From positions 124,001 through 188,000 of the forward strand of contig NZ_JAKKFH010000012.1 in NCBI RefSeq assembly GCF_022230925.1: a DNA stretch of 64,000 nucleotides. Direction: 5' to 3'. Positions 10,710 through 18,935 of this stretch are shown here, in pieces. How positions within the stretch are numbered: the first letter of the stretch is position 1; each line of letters opens with the position of its first letter. Source of the stretch: Micromonospora alfalfae. GTDB lineage: Bacteria > Actinomycetota > Actinomycetes > Mycobacteriales > Micromonosporaceae. The notes beneath the pieces were generated by a model, which saw only the letters and a list, made by a program, of their open reading frames with translations, was not told the DNA's origin and ran no database searches. The translations under genes and the position numbers were made by a program.

Positions 10710-10830
10710 CGAAACAGGCAGACCCTCAGCGGTTGCACCCCCCGTGACCGCTGAGTTGGTTCGGCTCGACCCCCCCGGAGCCGAACCTCCGACGACCCCC
10801 GTCTCCCCCCGACGGGGGTCGTCCCTTTCT
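10710..10830 (+). ncRNA. 6C small RNA
   Basis: Three hairpins in a row, each with a C-rich loop. Stem 10726-10733/10747-10754 encloses six C. Stem 10758-10767/10778-10787 encloses seven C. The terminator stem 10791-10803/10811-10823 has a loop TCCCCCC and a downstream CCCTTTCT tail. Paired stems with six-C loops define the actinobacterial 6C RNA motif, known as B11 in M. tuberculosis, and the neighbouring HAD-IB and Ssd genes fit its usual location. The 5' end is approximate, as no promoter was pinned down. The terminator overlaps the left attachment repeat of the adjoining element. Confidence 0.85.
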
Positions 10831-10845
10831 GCTGGAAACGCTCCA
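10806..10845. repeat. left 40-bp attachment-type direct repeat
   Basis: Exact copy of 12092-12131. It begins in the C-loop of the 6C terminator and ends at CTCCA. This copy belongs to the intact 6C gene. Confidence 0.9.
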
Positions 10846-10852
10846 CCACAGC

Positions 10853-11386
10853 TCACAAGTCGTCCTCCGGCCCGTCCAGACCGTCCAGGGACAGCGTTTC
10901 TACGGCCAGAGGCAGCAAAGGGGCAGCAGAGCCATCGAACGCCTCCAGGACGCGGGCGGCGTAGTCGTCCGGGGTGTGGGTGTACCGGTTGAGCGTCGTG
11001 GATGCCTGCTCGTGGCCCATGACCCGCTGCACCAGGTTGATCGGGACGCCGTCGGTGACCAGCCAGGTGGCGTAGGCGTGCCGCAGATCGTGGAACCGCA
11101 TCCCGCCAGCAGCCTTGGCCGCGACGCAGGCGACAGCCTCCCGTTCAGTGGTGAACTCGGCCGATCACTCGATGCCCTCCCGATCGGGCCACGAAGCGCG
11201 GAACCGGTGTGGGCCGGTGTTGGCGACCCGGCCGAGCAGCCCGGCGCGGACCAGCGAGGGCAGCCAGATCCGGCGGCGGAAGTTCGACCGGCGCAGCGGG
11301 CGCCCTACCCGGTCGTGGAAGACGAGCGTGCGCGGGTCCGGGTCGTCGGCGGCGTCCAAGCCGTCGCCAGCCCTTTCACAAGTCAT
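10853..11386 (-). pseudogene. tyrosine recombinase (integrase), truncated and nonsense-mutated
   Basis: Catalytic-domain remnant of a phage/ICE-type integrase. Upstream part (11386-11168) reads LVFHDRVGRPLRRSNFRRR and then GPHRFRASWPDREGIE. It is stopped by an in-frame TGA at 11165-11167. The same frame continues at once to HDLRHAYATWLVTDG, VQRVMGHEQASTTLNRYTHT and the end at 10853. The box II HxxR, the GH pair and the nucleophile Tyr are present. The N-terminal DNA-binding part and the first catalytic Arg are missing, because a TGA lies a few codons upstream of 11386. Not functional as read. Confidence 0.88.
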
Positions 11387-11418
11387 CGTGAAGCAGTGCC
11401 TTTGCGAGCCTCACAGTG

Positions 11419-11781
11419 TCAACCAAGGCCGTACGGATCCCGAGCAGCTATCGCCTCAGCCTCCGACAACCCAAAGCGGCTGGCGACCCGACGCCGCATC
11501 CGGACTTGGGCGCGCGATCGTGGCCGGAACTTCGGCTCCCGCGAGCACCCGCAGGCCTCGAACCCCTCGTAGCGCAGTCCCGCCCCGAGGACTGCCGCAA
11601 CCGCGGCCCACCCGGAGTCATTGCGCCGACGGGGGGCCGCGAAGTCGTGTCCAGCAAAGACCATCGGCTGTCGACACGACGTGCATGGGTGCTTCGCGCC
11701 GTCCCAGGCGTACTTGTGACTACGACGGCACGATACGCACACGTAGTGGACCTTGTAGGTGGTCTCGGCGTACCGGCACAT
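11419..11781 (-). CDS. small zinc-ribbon protein of the integrative element
   Basis: Hypothetical protein of 120 residues beginning MCRYAETTYKVHYVCVSC. Two CxxC pairs (VCVSC and PCTSC, about 17 residues apart) look like a zinc ribbon, and a basic segment PKFRPRSRAQVRMRRR lies in the C-terminal half. Similar small proteins starting MCRYA are, to my knowledge, common near actinobacterial mobile elements; their function is unknown. No ribosome site is clear before ATG 11781. A 77-bp sequence shared with the tRNA-Thr island lies 43 bases upstream of the start and may be its control region. Confidence 0.65.
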   Translation of the reverse strand: MCRYAETTYKVHYVCVSCRRSHKYAWDGAKHPCTSCRQPMVFAGHDFAAPRRRNDSGWAAVAAVLGAGLRYEGFEACGCSREPKFRPRSRAQVRMRRRVASRFGLSEAEAIAARDPYGLG

Positions 11782-11824
11782 GTCCGCATGTTAGCGGCTT
11801 GTCGGGGTGCGGCGGGGAAAGCTG

Positions 11825-11901
11825 TCGACAGCACCGGTGACAGCAACGGGCCGGGACGAGGGCAGCCAGTAGGCGCCGGACGCGGACAGTCGTCCGAGGT
11901 C
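11825..11901. repeat. 77-bp module shared with the tRNA-Thr island, copy 1
   Basis: Matches 48246-48322 in the same orientation, without gaps, with 10 differences in 77 bases. In both places it lies just upstream of a minus-strand gene. A looser match continues some 40 bases beyond (…GCAAGCGAG here, …GTAAGCGAG there). Confidence 0.8.
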
Positions 11902-12252
11902 CCGAACGCAGATGAATCCAGGCGGGCGGAGCGCACAGAGCCTGCAAGCGAGGCGTCAGGCAGCGAGGCAGCAAGAAGGCAGCGCGAGCCTCGATGCGGG
12001 TCGACCCGGAACGTGAACCGACGACGCTCGGCCCGTGCTCGTCGACGAGGGCCGCCATCAGTTGGCAGTGACCGGCAACTTGTGTCCGTTTCCCCCGACG
12101 GGGGTCGTCCCTTTCTGCTGGAAACGCTCCATCGCGGGAGCGCCCCCGCGAAGGCGGTGCTGCTCGGACGGGATCCCTCCACCTTGTCGCGGACCGTGCG
12201 ATCGACGCGTGGCGTGTAATTTGCCAAGCGGGACGAGCTGGGGAGGGAACAG
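11902..12252. other. right end of element and leader of the beta-lactamase-like gene
   Basis: No gene is supported. It contains the tail of the shared repeat, the right attachment repeat at 12092-12131, and about 120 bases of upstream sequence for the gene starting at 12253, including GGGGAGGGA just before its start. Confidence 0.5.
12092..12131. repeat. right 40-bp attachment-type direct repeat
   Basis: Exact copy of 10806-10845. Here only the right arm of the 6C terminator is present, without the matching left arm, which identifies it as the far end of an insertion. Confidence 0.9.
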
Positions 12253-13443
12253 GTGGCTGCTGGCGGTTTCTCGTCGAAGCGCTTGGCTCGGCTGCAAGGG
12301 CTGCTTGAGCGCCACGTCGAGTCCGGCTTCGTCCCGGGCGTGGTGGTCGTCCTGGCCCGGCACGGCGAGGTGCACATCGAGGCGACGGGTCAGCTCGCGT
12401 TCGAGGGCCCAGGGGCGCAGACGCCGATGGCGGCCGACACGATCTGTCGCCTGGGCTCGATGTCGAAGCCGATCGTCGCCGCGTGTGCGATGACCCTCGT
12501 CGAGGACTGCACAGTCCGCCTCGATGACCCGGTCGACGATCTCCTGCCGGAGTTGGCGGACATGACGGTGCTCGCCGATCCGCACGGTCCGCTGGACGAC
12601 ACCGTCAGGGCGGAACGCCCGATAACGCTGCGGGACGTCCTGGACGGCACCCTTGGCACCGGCATGGTCCCCGCCGAGCCGGGAACCGTGCCGATCGCCG
12701 ACGCGCTGGACGCACTCGAGTATCGGTCGCCGGACGAGTGGATCGGCCAGCTCGGTGCCCTTCCGCTCGTGCACCAGCCAGGTGAGCGCTGGATGTACGA
12801 CACCGCCGCCAACGTGACAGGTGTGCTCATCGCCCGGGCCACCGGCATGTCCTTCGGCGACGCCATCCGTGAGCGGGTCTGCAAGCCACTGGGAATGGCC
12901 GACACCGCCTTCAACGTGGGTAGCGAGAGCATCGACCGGTTCGCGACGGCGTACGAGCAGGACAACGCCGCCACCGGCGAGCCGGTTGTCGAAGACGCCC
13001 CCGACGGGCGGTTCAGTCGACAGCGGATGTTCGAGTCCGGTGGCGGCGGTCTCGTCTCGACCGCCCAGGACTACCTCGCCTTCGCCTCGGCTCTGCTCGC
13101 TGGCGGCGCCCACGGCGGCGAGCGGGTGCTGTCGCGGCCGGCGGTGTCGTTGATGACGAGCGACCAGTTGACCCCGAGGCAGAAGGCCGTCTCCGGGTTC
13201 TGGCCCGGCTACTTCGACGCCATCGGCTGGGGTTTCGGAATGTCGGTCCGGACCCGCCGTACGCACCTCGGGCCCTCGGTCGGCAGTTACGGATGGCCCG
13301 GCTTCTACGGCACCGCCTGGTACAACGATCCCGCCGAGGACCTGACGACGATCGTGTTCATGCAGCGGGCGCACGCGGGCGACCAGCGGCTGCCGATGTG
13401 GCAGGACTTCTGGACCACCGTCTACCAGGCGATCGACGACTGA
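12253..13443 (+). CDS. serine hydrolase, beta-lactamase class C-like
   Basis: Protein of 396 residues, start GTG 12253 behind a strong GGGGAGGGA site. Motifs of the penicillin-binding/beta-lactamase family: SMSK in RLGSMSKPI (about residue 75, the catalytic Ser-x-x-Lys) and a Tyr motif YDTAAN around residue 182. The C-terminal GFYGTAWYNDP occupies the region of the third motif. No signal peptide is evident, so the protein is probably cytoplasmic. Family members include esterases, D-aminopeptidases and true beta-lactamases, and the sequence does not allow a choice. It lies just outside the right end of the integrative element. Confidence 0.88.
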   Translation: MAAGGFSSKRLARLQGLLERHVESGFVPGVVVVLARHGEVHIEATGQLAFEGPGAQTPMAADTICRLGSMSKPIVAACAMTLVEDCTVRLDDPVDDLLPELADMTVLADPHGPLDDTVRAERPITLRDVLDGTLGTGMVPAEPGTVPIADALDALEYRSPDEWIGQLGALPLVHQPGERWMYDTAANVTGVLIARATGMSFGDAIRERVCKPLGMADTAFNVGSESIDRFATAYEQDNAATGEPVVEDAPDGRFSRQRMFESGGGGLVSTAQDYLAFASALLAGGAHGGERVLSRPAVSLMTSDQLTPRQKAVSGFWPGYFDAIGWGFGMSVRTRRTHLGPSVGSYGWPGFYGTAWYNDPAEDLTTIVFMQRAHAGDQRLPMWQDFWTTVYQAIDD

Positions 13444-13524
13444 CCGCAACGCTCGTTCTCCCGGTGGGCGGCACCCGCCCTCGGCCGCGCGGTAATCCTC
13501 TGGTCCTCAGCGACACAAGCCACT

Positions 13525-14109
13525 GTGAGAGTCGCCGAGGCAATGGGGGTTCGGGTGGGTCCACCGAATACGCGGGACGAGGGCTGGTTCACCAGTCTCT
13601 ACGCCACCGAGTACGAGCACATAGTGCGATACGGCCTGCGCCGGCTCGCTGACCGGGATGCCTCGGCGGAACTTGCCCAGGAGGTCTTCGTCGTCGCCTG
13701 GCGTCGCCGCGCCGAGGTGCCGGAGCGCAGCCTTCCCTGGTTGTACGGGGTGGCCCGGCGCCTCCTCGCCAACCACTGGCGGTCGCGGCGGGCCGCACCG
13801 GACCTCCTCCCGATCACCGAAGTCGACCTCGAGCGACTGGCCGGATCGTCGGGTGCCGACACGGGCGTCGGGGTCGCCGACATCTGGACCGCCCTGGCCA
13901 CCCTCAACGACCTCGACCAGGAAATCCTCCGGCTGGTCGGCTGGGAGGAGCTGACGGTGTCCGAGGCGGCCAAGGTTCTCGGTTGCACCGGGGCGACCGC
14001 CGCAGTGCGCCTGCATCGCGCCCGCCGTCGTCTTGCCGAAGCGATGTCGGCCCGGCTCGCGCAGACCCGACGTCGACCGGTGTTGGCGACCATTCGAGAG
14101 GATCTGTGA
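13525..14109 (+). CDS. ECF RNA polymerase sigma factor
   Basis: Sigma-70 family member of 194 residues. Region 2 (YATEYEHIVRYGLRRLADR … AQEVFVVAWRR) is at about 26-62 and region 4 (LNDLDQEILRLVGWEELTVSEAAKVLG … RLHRARRRL) at about 130-175. GTG 13525 gives the longest form; ATG 13543 is an alternative, and neither has a clear ribosome site. The stop overlaps the start of the next gene (TGATG), so the two are translationally coupled. Its partner gene probably encodes a membrane-anchored regulator or target. Which promoters it serves is unknown. Confidence 0.9.
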   Translation: MRVAEAMGVRVGPPNTRDEGWFTSLYATEYEHIVRYGLRRLADRDASAELAQEVFVVAWRRRAEVPERSLPWLYGVARRLLANHWRSRRAAPDLLPITEVDLERLAGSSGADTGVGVADIWTALATLNDLDQEILRLVGWEELTVSEAAKVLGCTGATAAVRLHRARRRLAEAMSARLAQTRRRPVLATIREDL

Positions 14110-15110
14110 TGTTCGGAGCAGTGCGCACCCGTACTCTTCTGGGCCCGGCCGACCCGGCCCGGAACGTCGCCGTCGAGCCGCCGCTGGTCTCGGCGCGCGA
14201 ACTGATCGACCGCGCCGACGCTACCGAAACGGTCGCCGGGCGTCGTCGCGTACGTCCGACCAGGCGGCTGGTCCTGACGGCCGGGACGCTGGCGGTCGCG
14301 GCCGGTGCCGTGGCGGTGCTCCAGCCGTTCGGTGCGGCCACACCGGACACCCCGGGGTCGGCGACGGGCACGGTACTCGTGCCGGTCGCGTACCAGTTCG
14401 ACGCGGATCCGCCGGCCGCCGGTCCGCAGCTACGCATGCTTGCCGACAAGATCAAAGATGCGGCGTACGACCACCAGCGCGGACGCTACATGTACCACCA
14501 CACGAAGGTGTGGGGCGATCCGGTGATGACCTCCGCCGACGGTCGCCACCTCGTCGCCTTCGTCGGCGAGACGAAGGTCTGGCAGGCCGCCGACGGGACC
14601 GGTAGCCAGGTCAACACCCAACTCGAGCCGCAGTACCCCGATCAGGAGTCACGGACCTACTGGCAGCGCAGACTCGATTCGCAGCCAGCGGCCGGCAGCA
14701 CCCCCGCTCCCAACAGGTATCCGCTGCCGCCCATGGACCTCAGCCCACCGACGGCTGTCCCGTCCGAGCTGCGGGAACTGTTGAAGGTTGAGTACGGCCC
14801 CGCCGCGGCGAGCAAGGAGGTCAGCACGCTCTATGGCCGGTACGTCCTACCGCGTGCGACCCGTGCGGCGGTCCTGCGGGTGCTCGCCGACGTGCCCGGC
14901 TTCCGCTGGCGGGGGCAGGTCACGGACCGCGCCGGCCGACATGGAGTCGCCGTCACCTTCGACGACAGCGAACACGACGCGCAATCTCTTCTGGTCTTCG
15001 ATCCGAGGACGGGCGAACTGCTCGCTCACGAGCGGTTGACGTTGTCGCCCGTGCGGATCAGCTCGTACCAGGTGATCCTCGACGCCGCCTGGACCGACCG
15101 GGTCGGCTGA
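14109..15110 (+). CDS. CU044_5270 family protein, partner of the ECF sigma factor
   Basis: Protein of 333 residues, starting at ATG 14109 overlapping the sigma stop codon. It has a cytoplasmic N-terminus of about 50 residues, one membrane segment (LVLTAGTLAVAAGAVAVLQPF, about 56-76) and an outer domain with YMYHHTKVWG, then a C-terminal part FDPRTGELLAHERLTL. This layout and the coupling to an ECF sigma gene fit the actinobacterial CU044_5270 family. An anti-sigma or signal-sensing role is inferred from that context only. A strong terminator follows. Confidence 0.78.
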   Translation: MFGAVRTRTLLGPADPARNVAVEPPLVSARELIDRADATETVAGRRRVRPTRRLVLTAGTLAVAAGAVAVLQPFGAATPDTPGSATGTVLVPVAYQFDADPPAAGPQLRMLADKIKDAAYDHQRGRYMYHHTKVWGDPVMTSADGRHLVAFVGETKVWQAADGTGSQVNTQLEPQYPDQESRTYWQRRLDSQPAAGSTPAPNRYPLPPMDLSPPTAVPSELRELLKVEYGPAAASKEVSTLYGRYVLPRATRAAVLRVLADVPGFRWRGQVTDRAGRHGVAVTFDDSEHDAQSLLVFDPRTGELLAHERLTLSPVRISSYQVILDAAWTDRVG

Positions 15111-15121
15111 TCGCCGACGCT

Positions 15122-15150
15122 CGGGGCCGCTCCTTCCGGGAGCGGCCCCG
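15122..15150 (+). terminator. terminator of the sigma operon
   Basis: Perfect 12-base arms (15122-15133 and 15139-15150), loop TTCCG, followed by CTGTCCTTTT. It starts 12 bases after the stop codon at 15110. Confidence 0.9.
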
Positions 15151-15331
15151 CTGTCCTTTTCCACAGCGGCAGTAGCTGCGGAGTTGCCCGCGCTCGTAGC
15201 AGATCAACTGTTCGAGTGGGGGTTTTCCACAGCCCACCAGGTTGTCCACAGGCGACGACATCGGGACGGCTCGTGGGGCGGATTCCGAGCAGGGTCGGCG
15301 GCATACCAGAGCCCGACCGCTGGAGGCCGCG

Positions 15332-16435
15332 ATGCCACCCCGTACCACGGTTCCGCCGATCCGCCGGCTCCCGCTTGTCGTCACCGGCGACGACGATCTG
15401 CTCGATGATGTGCTCCGGCTCGCCGCCGTCGGCGGGACCGAGGTGGAGCTCGCCCGCGATCCAGCGGCCGCCCGTACCCGGTGGCTTCCCGCGCCCCTGG
15501 TGCTGCTCGGTGCCGATCAGGCGCAGGCCTGCCTCCGCGCCCGGTTGCCGCAACGACCACGGCTGGTGCTGCTCGGCCGGGCTGGTCAGCTCGACCCCGG
15601 CTGGCAGATCGCCGAGCTGATCGGGGCCGAGCACGTCGCCACGCTGCCGGCTGCGGAGCCGTGGCTGGTGGATCGGTTCGCCGAACACGACCCGGACCGC
15701 CCGGTCGGCGTCGGCGCCAGGGTCGTCGCGGTCTTCGGTGGTCGGGGCGGTGCGGGCGCGAGTGTGCTCGCCGGTGGTCTTGCGGTGACCGCCGCCCGGG
15801 CCCGGCTGCGCACCCTCCTGGTCGACGCCGACCCGCTCGGTGGTGGCCTCGACCTCGTGCTGGGCTGGGAGCAGTTGGAAGGCCTACGCTGGCCGTCCCT
15901 CACCAGCGCCGACGGGCGGGTGGACGCCCCGGCGCTGGTGCAGGCCCTGCCCAGCCGGGGTGATCTCGTGGTGCTCTCCTGGGACCGCGGCGAGATGCTG
16001 GCGTTACCGGCGACGGCCATGGCGGCGACAGTCGACGCGGCCCGGCGCGGGCGGGACTTCGTGGTGATCGACCTACCCCGACAGCTGGACGACGCGGCAG
16101 TGGTGGCGCTGCAAGCCGCCGACCAGGCGTTCGTCGTCGTGCCGGCCGAGTTGCGTGCCACCGCTGCGGCCACTCGGGTGGTGGCCGCTGCCGCCCCGCA
16201 CTGCGCTGCGCTCGCTGTGGTGGTGCGCGGGCCTGCACCGGGGCGGTTGCGGGCGTCCGAGGTGGCACGCGCGTTGGGTCTCCCACTGGCCGGCACGCTG
16301 CGCCCCGAGCCGGGGCTCTGCCGTGGGCTGGAGCGGGGCGAGGCGCCGGCAGCCGGGGGCAAGGGCCCACTGGCCGCCCTCTGCCAACGGATCGTCAGCG
16401 ACCTCACCGGCGTGCCCGCTGCGGGTGCGGCATGA
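15332..16435 (+). CDS. ssd: septum-site-determining (Ssd/CpaE-like) ATPase-fold protein
   Basis: Protein of 367 residues of the MinD/CpaE superfamily. ATG 15332 is chosen because TGGAGG lies just upstream. The segment VFGGRGGAGASVLAGGL replaces the deviant Walker A motif and lacks its lysines, as also described for mycobacterial Ssd. A Walker B-like VVIDLPRQLDD follows. It is the first gene of the Tad operon and overlaps tadA by ATGA. In M. tuberculosis, Ssd (Rv3660c) sits at the same place and affects septation; in pilus systems CpaE localises the machine. A role in positioning the pilus is inferred. Confidence 0.88.
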   Translation: MPPRTTVPPIRRLPLVVTGDDDLLDDVLRLAAVGGTEVELARDPAAARTRWLPAPLVLLGADQAQACLRARLPQRPRLVLLGRAGQLDPGWQIAELIGAEHVATLPAAEPWLVDRFAEHDPDRPVGVGARVVAVFGGRGGAGASVLAGGLAVTAARARLRTLLVDADPLGGGLDLVLGWEQLEGLRWPSLTSADGRVDAPALVQALPSRGDLVVLSWDRGEMLALPATAMAATVDAARRGRDFVVIDLPRQLDDAAVVALQAADQAFVVVPAELRATAAATRVVAAAAPHCAALAVVVRGPAPGRLRASEVARALGLPLAGTLRPEPGLCRGLERGEAPAAGGKGPLAALCQRIVSDLTGVPAAGAA

Positions 16436-17643
16436 CCGCCGGGCCGGAGGACGGCACCCTCGCCGCCCGGGTGCGGCAGCGGATCGCCGCCGCCACCACC
16501 CCGGTCACCGCGGCGGCCATCGTCTCCGCGGTACGGGCCGAGCCCGCCGCCGCAGTGCTCGGTGACACCGCCATGCTGCGGATCGCCGACCGGGTGCGCG
16601 ACGACCTCGTGGGCGCCGGGCCGTTGGCGTCGCTGCTCGCCGACCCGGAGGTCACCGACGTCCTCGTCAACGGCGCCCGGGTCTGGGTCGACCGAGGGTC
16701 GGGGCTGCACCAGGTCGCCGTCCCGGTGGGCTCGGTGGAGGACGTCCGCCGGTTGGCGCAGCGGCTGATCGCCAGCGCGGGGCGGCGGCTCGACGACGGC
16801 TCCCCGTACGCGGACGCGCGGCTTCCCGACGGCACCCGAATGCACGCCGTGCTGCCGCCGGTGGCGACCGACGGTCCCTACCTGTCGCTGCGAACCTTCC
16901 GGCACCGGCCGTTCACCCTCGACGAGTTGGTGCGCCAGGGCACCGTGCCGCGACCGCTGGCACCACTGCTCGCCGCAGTCGTCGCGGCCCGACTGGCGTA
17001 CCTGGTGACCGGGGGCACCGGGTCGGGCAAGACGACACTGCTCAACACCCTGCTGGGGATGGTGCCGGCCACCGAACGGATCGTGCTGGTGGAGGACGCC
17101 GCCGAGCTGCGTCCGGGGCATCCGCACGTGGTGGGGCTCCAGGCACGTACCGCCAATGTGGAGGGCACGGGCGTGGTCAGCCTGGCGGACCTGGTCCGGC
17201 AGGCGTTGCGGATGCGCCCGGACCGGCTGGTGGTCGGGGAGTGCCGGGGCGGTGAGGTGGTCGACCTGCTGGCCGCGCTCAACACCGGCCATGACGGGGG
17301 TGCCGGCACCCTGCACGCCAACACACCGTCGGACGTGCCGGCCCGGTTGGAGGCCCTGGGCATGTTGGGTGGGCTGCCCCGCGCCGCGCTGCACGCCCAG
17401 GTGGCCGCCGCGTTGCAGGTGCTGTTCCAGGTGCGACGCGGCGACCGTGGTCGGGTCCTGGAGTCGGTCTGCCTGCTGCTGCCCGAGGGGCCCGATCGGA
17501 TGGTGACAGTGGTGCCCGCCTGGGTACGCGGCAGTGGGCTCGGTCTCGCCGCCCGTGCCCTCGGAGCGCTGCTGCGCCAGCGTGGGGTGGCGGTCCCGCC
17601 CATCCTCAGCGAGCCCTGGCCCGGATCGGCGGGTCCGGCATGA
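16432..17643 (+). CDS. tadA: TadA/CpaF secretion ATPase
   Basis: Type II/IV secretion ATPase of 403 residues that powers assembly of Flp-type pili at the inner face of the membrane. Walker A GGTGSGKTT is at 194-202, followed by VLVEDAAELRPGHPHVV (Asp box) and RPDRLVVGECRGGEV (Walker B region). The His box LHANTPSD is also present. The start ATG overlaps the ssd stop (ATGA), and its own stop overlaps the start of tadB the same way, so the operon is tightly coupled. Confidence 0.95.
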   Translation: MTAGPEDGTLAARVRQRIAAATTPVTAAAIVSAVRAEPAAAVLGDTAMLRIADRVRDDLVGAGPLASLLADPEVTDVLVNGARVWVDRGSGLHQVAVPVGSVEDVRRLAQRLIASAGRRLDDGSPYADARLPDGTRMHAVLPPVATDGPYLSLRTFRHRPFTLDELVRQGTVPRPLAPLLAAVVAARLAYLVTGGTGSGKTTLLNTLLGMVPATERIVLVEDAAELRPGHPHVVGLQARTANVEGTGVVSLADLVRQALRMRPDRLVVGECRGGEVVDLLAALNTGHDGGAGTLHANTPSDVPARLEALGMLGGLPRAALHAQVAAALQVLFQVRRGDRGRVLESVCLLLPEGPDRMVTVVPAWVRGSGLGLAARALGALLRQRGVAVPPILSEPWPGSAGPA

Positions 17644-18935
17644 CCACCGAGACGATTCTGGTGGCGGCGCTGCTCCTGGTCGCCGCCGCCCTGGTGGCGT
17701 GGCCCGTGCAGAGCATTCGGGCCCGTCGACGTCGCGTGCTGGCACCGGGACGGAGGGGCGGCGGCGCCGATCCGGATGACGCCCTGGTGCGGTGGATCAG
17801 GGAGCTCGGTCGCACGCCGGACGGGCCGGTCGACGGCGCTGGCGCCGCCCCGACCAACGGCCATCCGGTCGGCATCGCGTTCGAGTCGGCACCTACCGCG
17901 GGTGCCAACGGAAGACGGACGGCACTCGGTTGGCCCGACCGGGACGTCACAGGCAGCCCGAGGTGGCCGGGAGCGGCAGGCGGGTTCACGCGTCCGGAGG
18001 GCCCGACGCGCCCGCCGGCCCGCAGGGATCTCCGACGCCCGACCGGCACCACCCGCCCCGAACTGGCCCCCACCATGCTCGACGCCGAACAATGGCCTGG
18101 CACCTCGGCGGCCACGACCACGATCGGCGTCAACGGTGTGGACGTGACCGGTCGGAACCACGTCGCCGGTCCGGCAACCGCAGACGGGCACGGCGACCTG
18201 GACGCTTGCTGTCGGGGCGCGTCCGCCGGGGCGGCGTCCGACGGGTGCGCGATCGCCGATTGCCGCGCTCACGGGCGCGTCGGCGCGACCGCCGGAAGGC
18301 GAGGTACGCCTGCGTCGTTGCGCATCTCGCGATCGACGGCCCGCGTGCTGCCGGTGGCCGGTCTGCTCGGCGGCGGTGTGGGTGCCGTGGTCGGGGGTCC
18401 GGTGGCCGCTGTCGCGATGGCCGGGTACGGCACGCTGGCCGTGCGCGCCGCGCTGCGTTGGCGAGTGAACCGGAGCGCCGAGCGGGACAGGCGACGTGGG
18501 CTGGACCAGCTCTGCGGCCTCGCGGCGGACCTGCGGGCCGGTCTGCCCGTGCCGCACGCGTTCGATGTCGCGGACCTTGAACGTGGCAGGGCGGACCGCC
18601 TACATCAGTTGACCTCGGCGGCGGTGCGATTGGCCGACCGGACCGGCGCGCCGCTGGCGGAGCTCGTCGAGCGGATCGAGGCGGACGCCCGGGCGACCGA
18701 CAGGGGCCTGGCCGCAGCGGCAGCCCAGGCGGCGGGTGCGCGGGCCACGGCCTGGCTACTCGCGGCGCTGCCGATTGGCGGGATCGGGCTCGGGTACGGG
18801 ATCGGCGTCGACCCCGTGGCGGTGCTCCTGCACAGCACCGTCGGTGGAGCCTGCGCTGTCGTCGCGGTCGCCCTGCAGATCGTGGGCCTCCTCTGGGCAG
18901 AACGGCTGGGCGCGACACCGGGGCGGGCCGGATGA
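17640..18935 (+). CDS. tadB: TadB-like pilus assembly membrane protein with long insertion
   Basis: Inner-membrane platform protein of 431 residues, type II secretion F domain. A membrane segment opens the protein (ILVAALLLVAAALVAWPV). The F domain lies in the last 200 residues (RRGLDQLCGLAADLRAGLPV … SAAVRLADRTGAPLAELVERIE) with membrane segments at the end. Between residues 45 and 225 runs a low-complexity, Gly/Pro/Thr/Arg-rich stretch with a Cys-rich patch (DACCRGASAGAASDGCAIAD). TadB homologues are usually 260-300 residues, so this stretch is extra. The reading frame stays open, and the overlaps at both ends suggest a real gene. Confidence 0.85.
   Translation: MTTETILVAALLLVAAALVAWPVQSIRARRRRVLAPGRRGGGADPDDALVRWIRELGRTPDGPVDGAGAAPTNGHPVGIAFESAPTAGANGRRTALGWPDRDVTGSPRWPGAAGGFTRPEGPTRPPARRDLRRPTGTTRPELAPTMLDAEQWPGTSAATTTIGVNGVDVTGRNHVAGPATADGHGDLDACCRGASAGAASDGCAIADCRAHGRVGATAGRRGTPASLRISRSTARVLPVAGLLGGGVGAVVGGPVAAVAMAGYGTLAVRAALRWRVNRSAERDRRRGLDQLCGLAADLRAGLPVPHAFDVADLERGRADRLHQLTSAAVRLADRTGAPLAELVERIEADARATDRGLAAAAAQAAGARATAWLLAALPIGGIGLGYGIGVDPVAVLLHSTVGGACAVVAVALQIVGLLWAERLGATPGRAG

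Larger units (their letters stand above)
10806..12131. mobile_element. degraded integrative element in the 6C RNA terminator
   Basis: About 1.3 kb bounded by exact 40-bp direct repeats (10806-10845 and 12092-12131). Just inside the left repeat, 8 bases away, ends a tyrosine recombinase pseudogene, the usual layout of integrase next to attachment site. The only other gene is a zinc-ribbon protein. No replication, transfer or excisionase genes are seen, so this is a remnant that cannot move by itself. The repeat spans the loop and right arm of the 6C terminator plus its T-rich tail, so integration leaves the RNA intact at the left end. Confidence 0.85.

Noticed and set aside
11448..12377. 309-codon minus-strand frame across the right end of the 6C island
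   Set aside because: It spans the attachment repeat and overlaps the zinc-ribbon and beta-lactamase-like genes; Arg/Ser/Pro-rich shadow with no motif.
12058..13449. 463-codon minus-strand frame opposite the beta-lactamase-like gene
   Set aside because: Antisense shadow; the + strand has SxxK and YxN motifs and a strong ribosome site.
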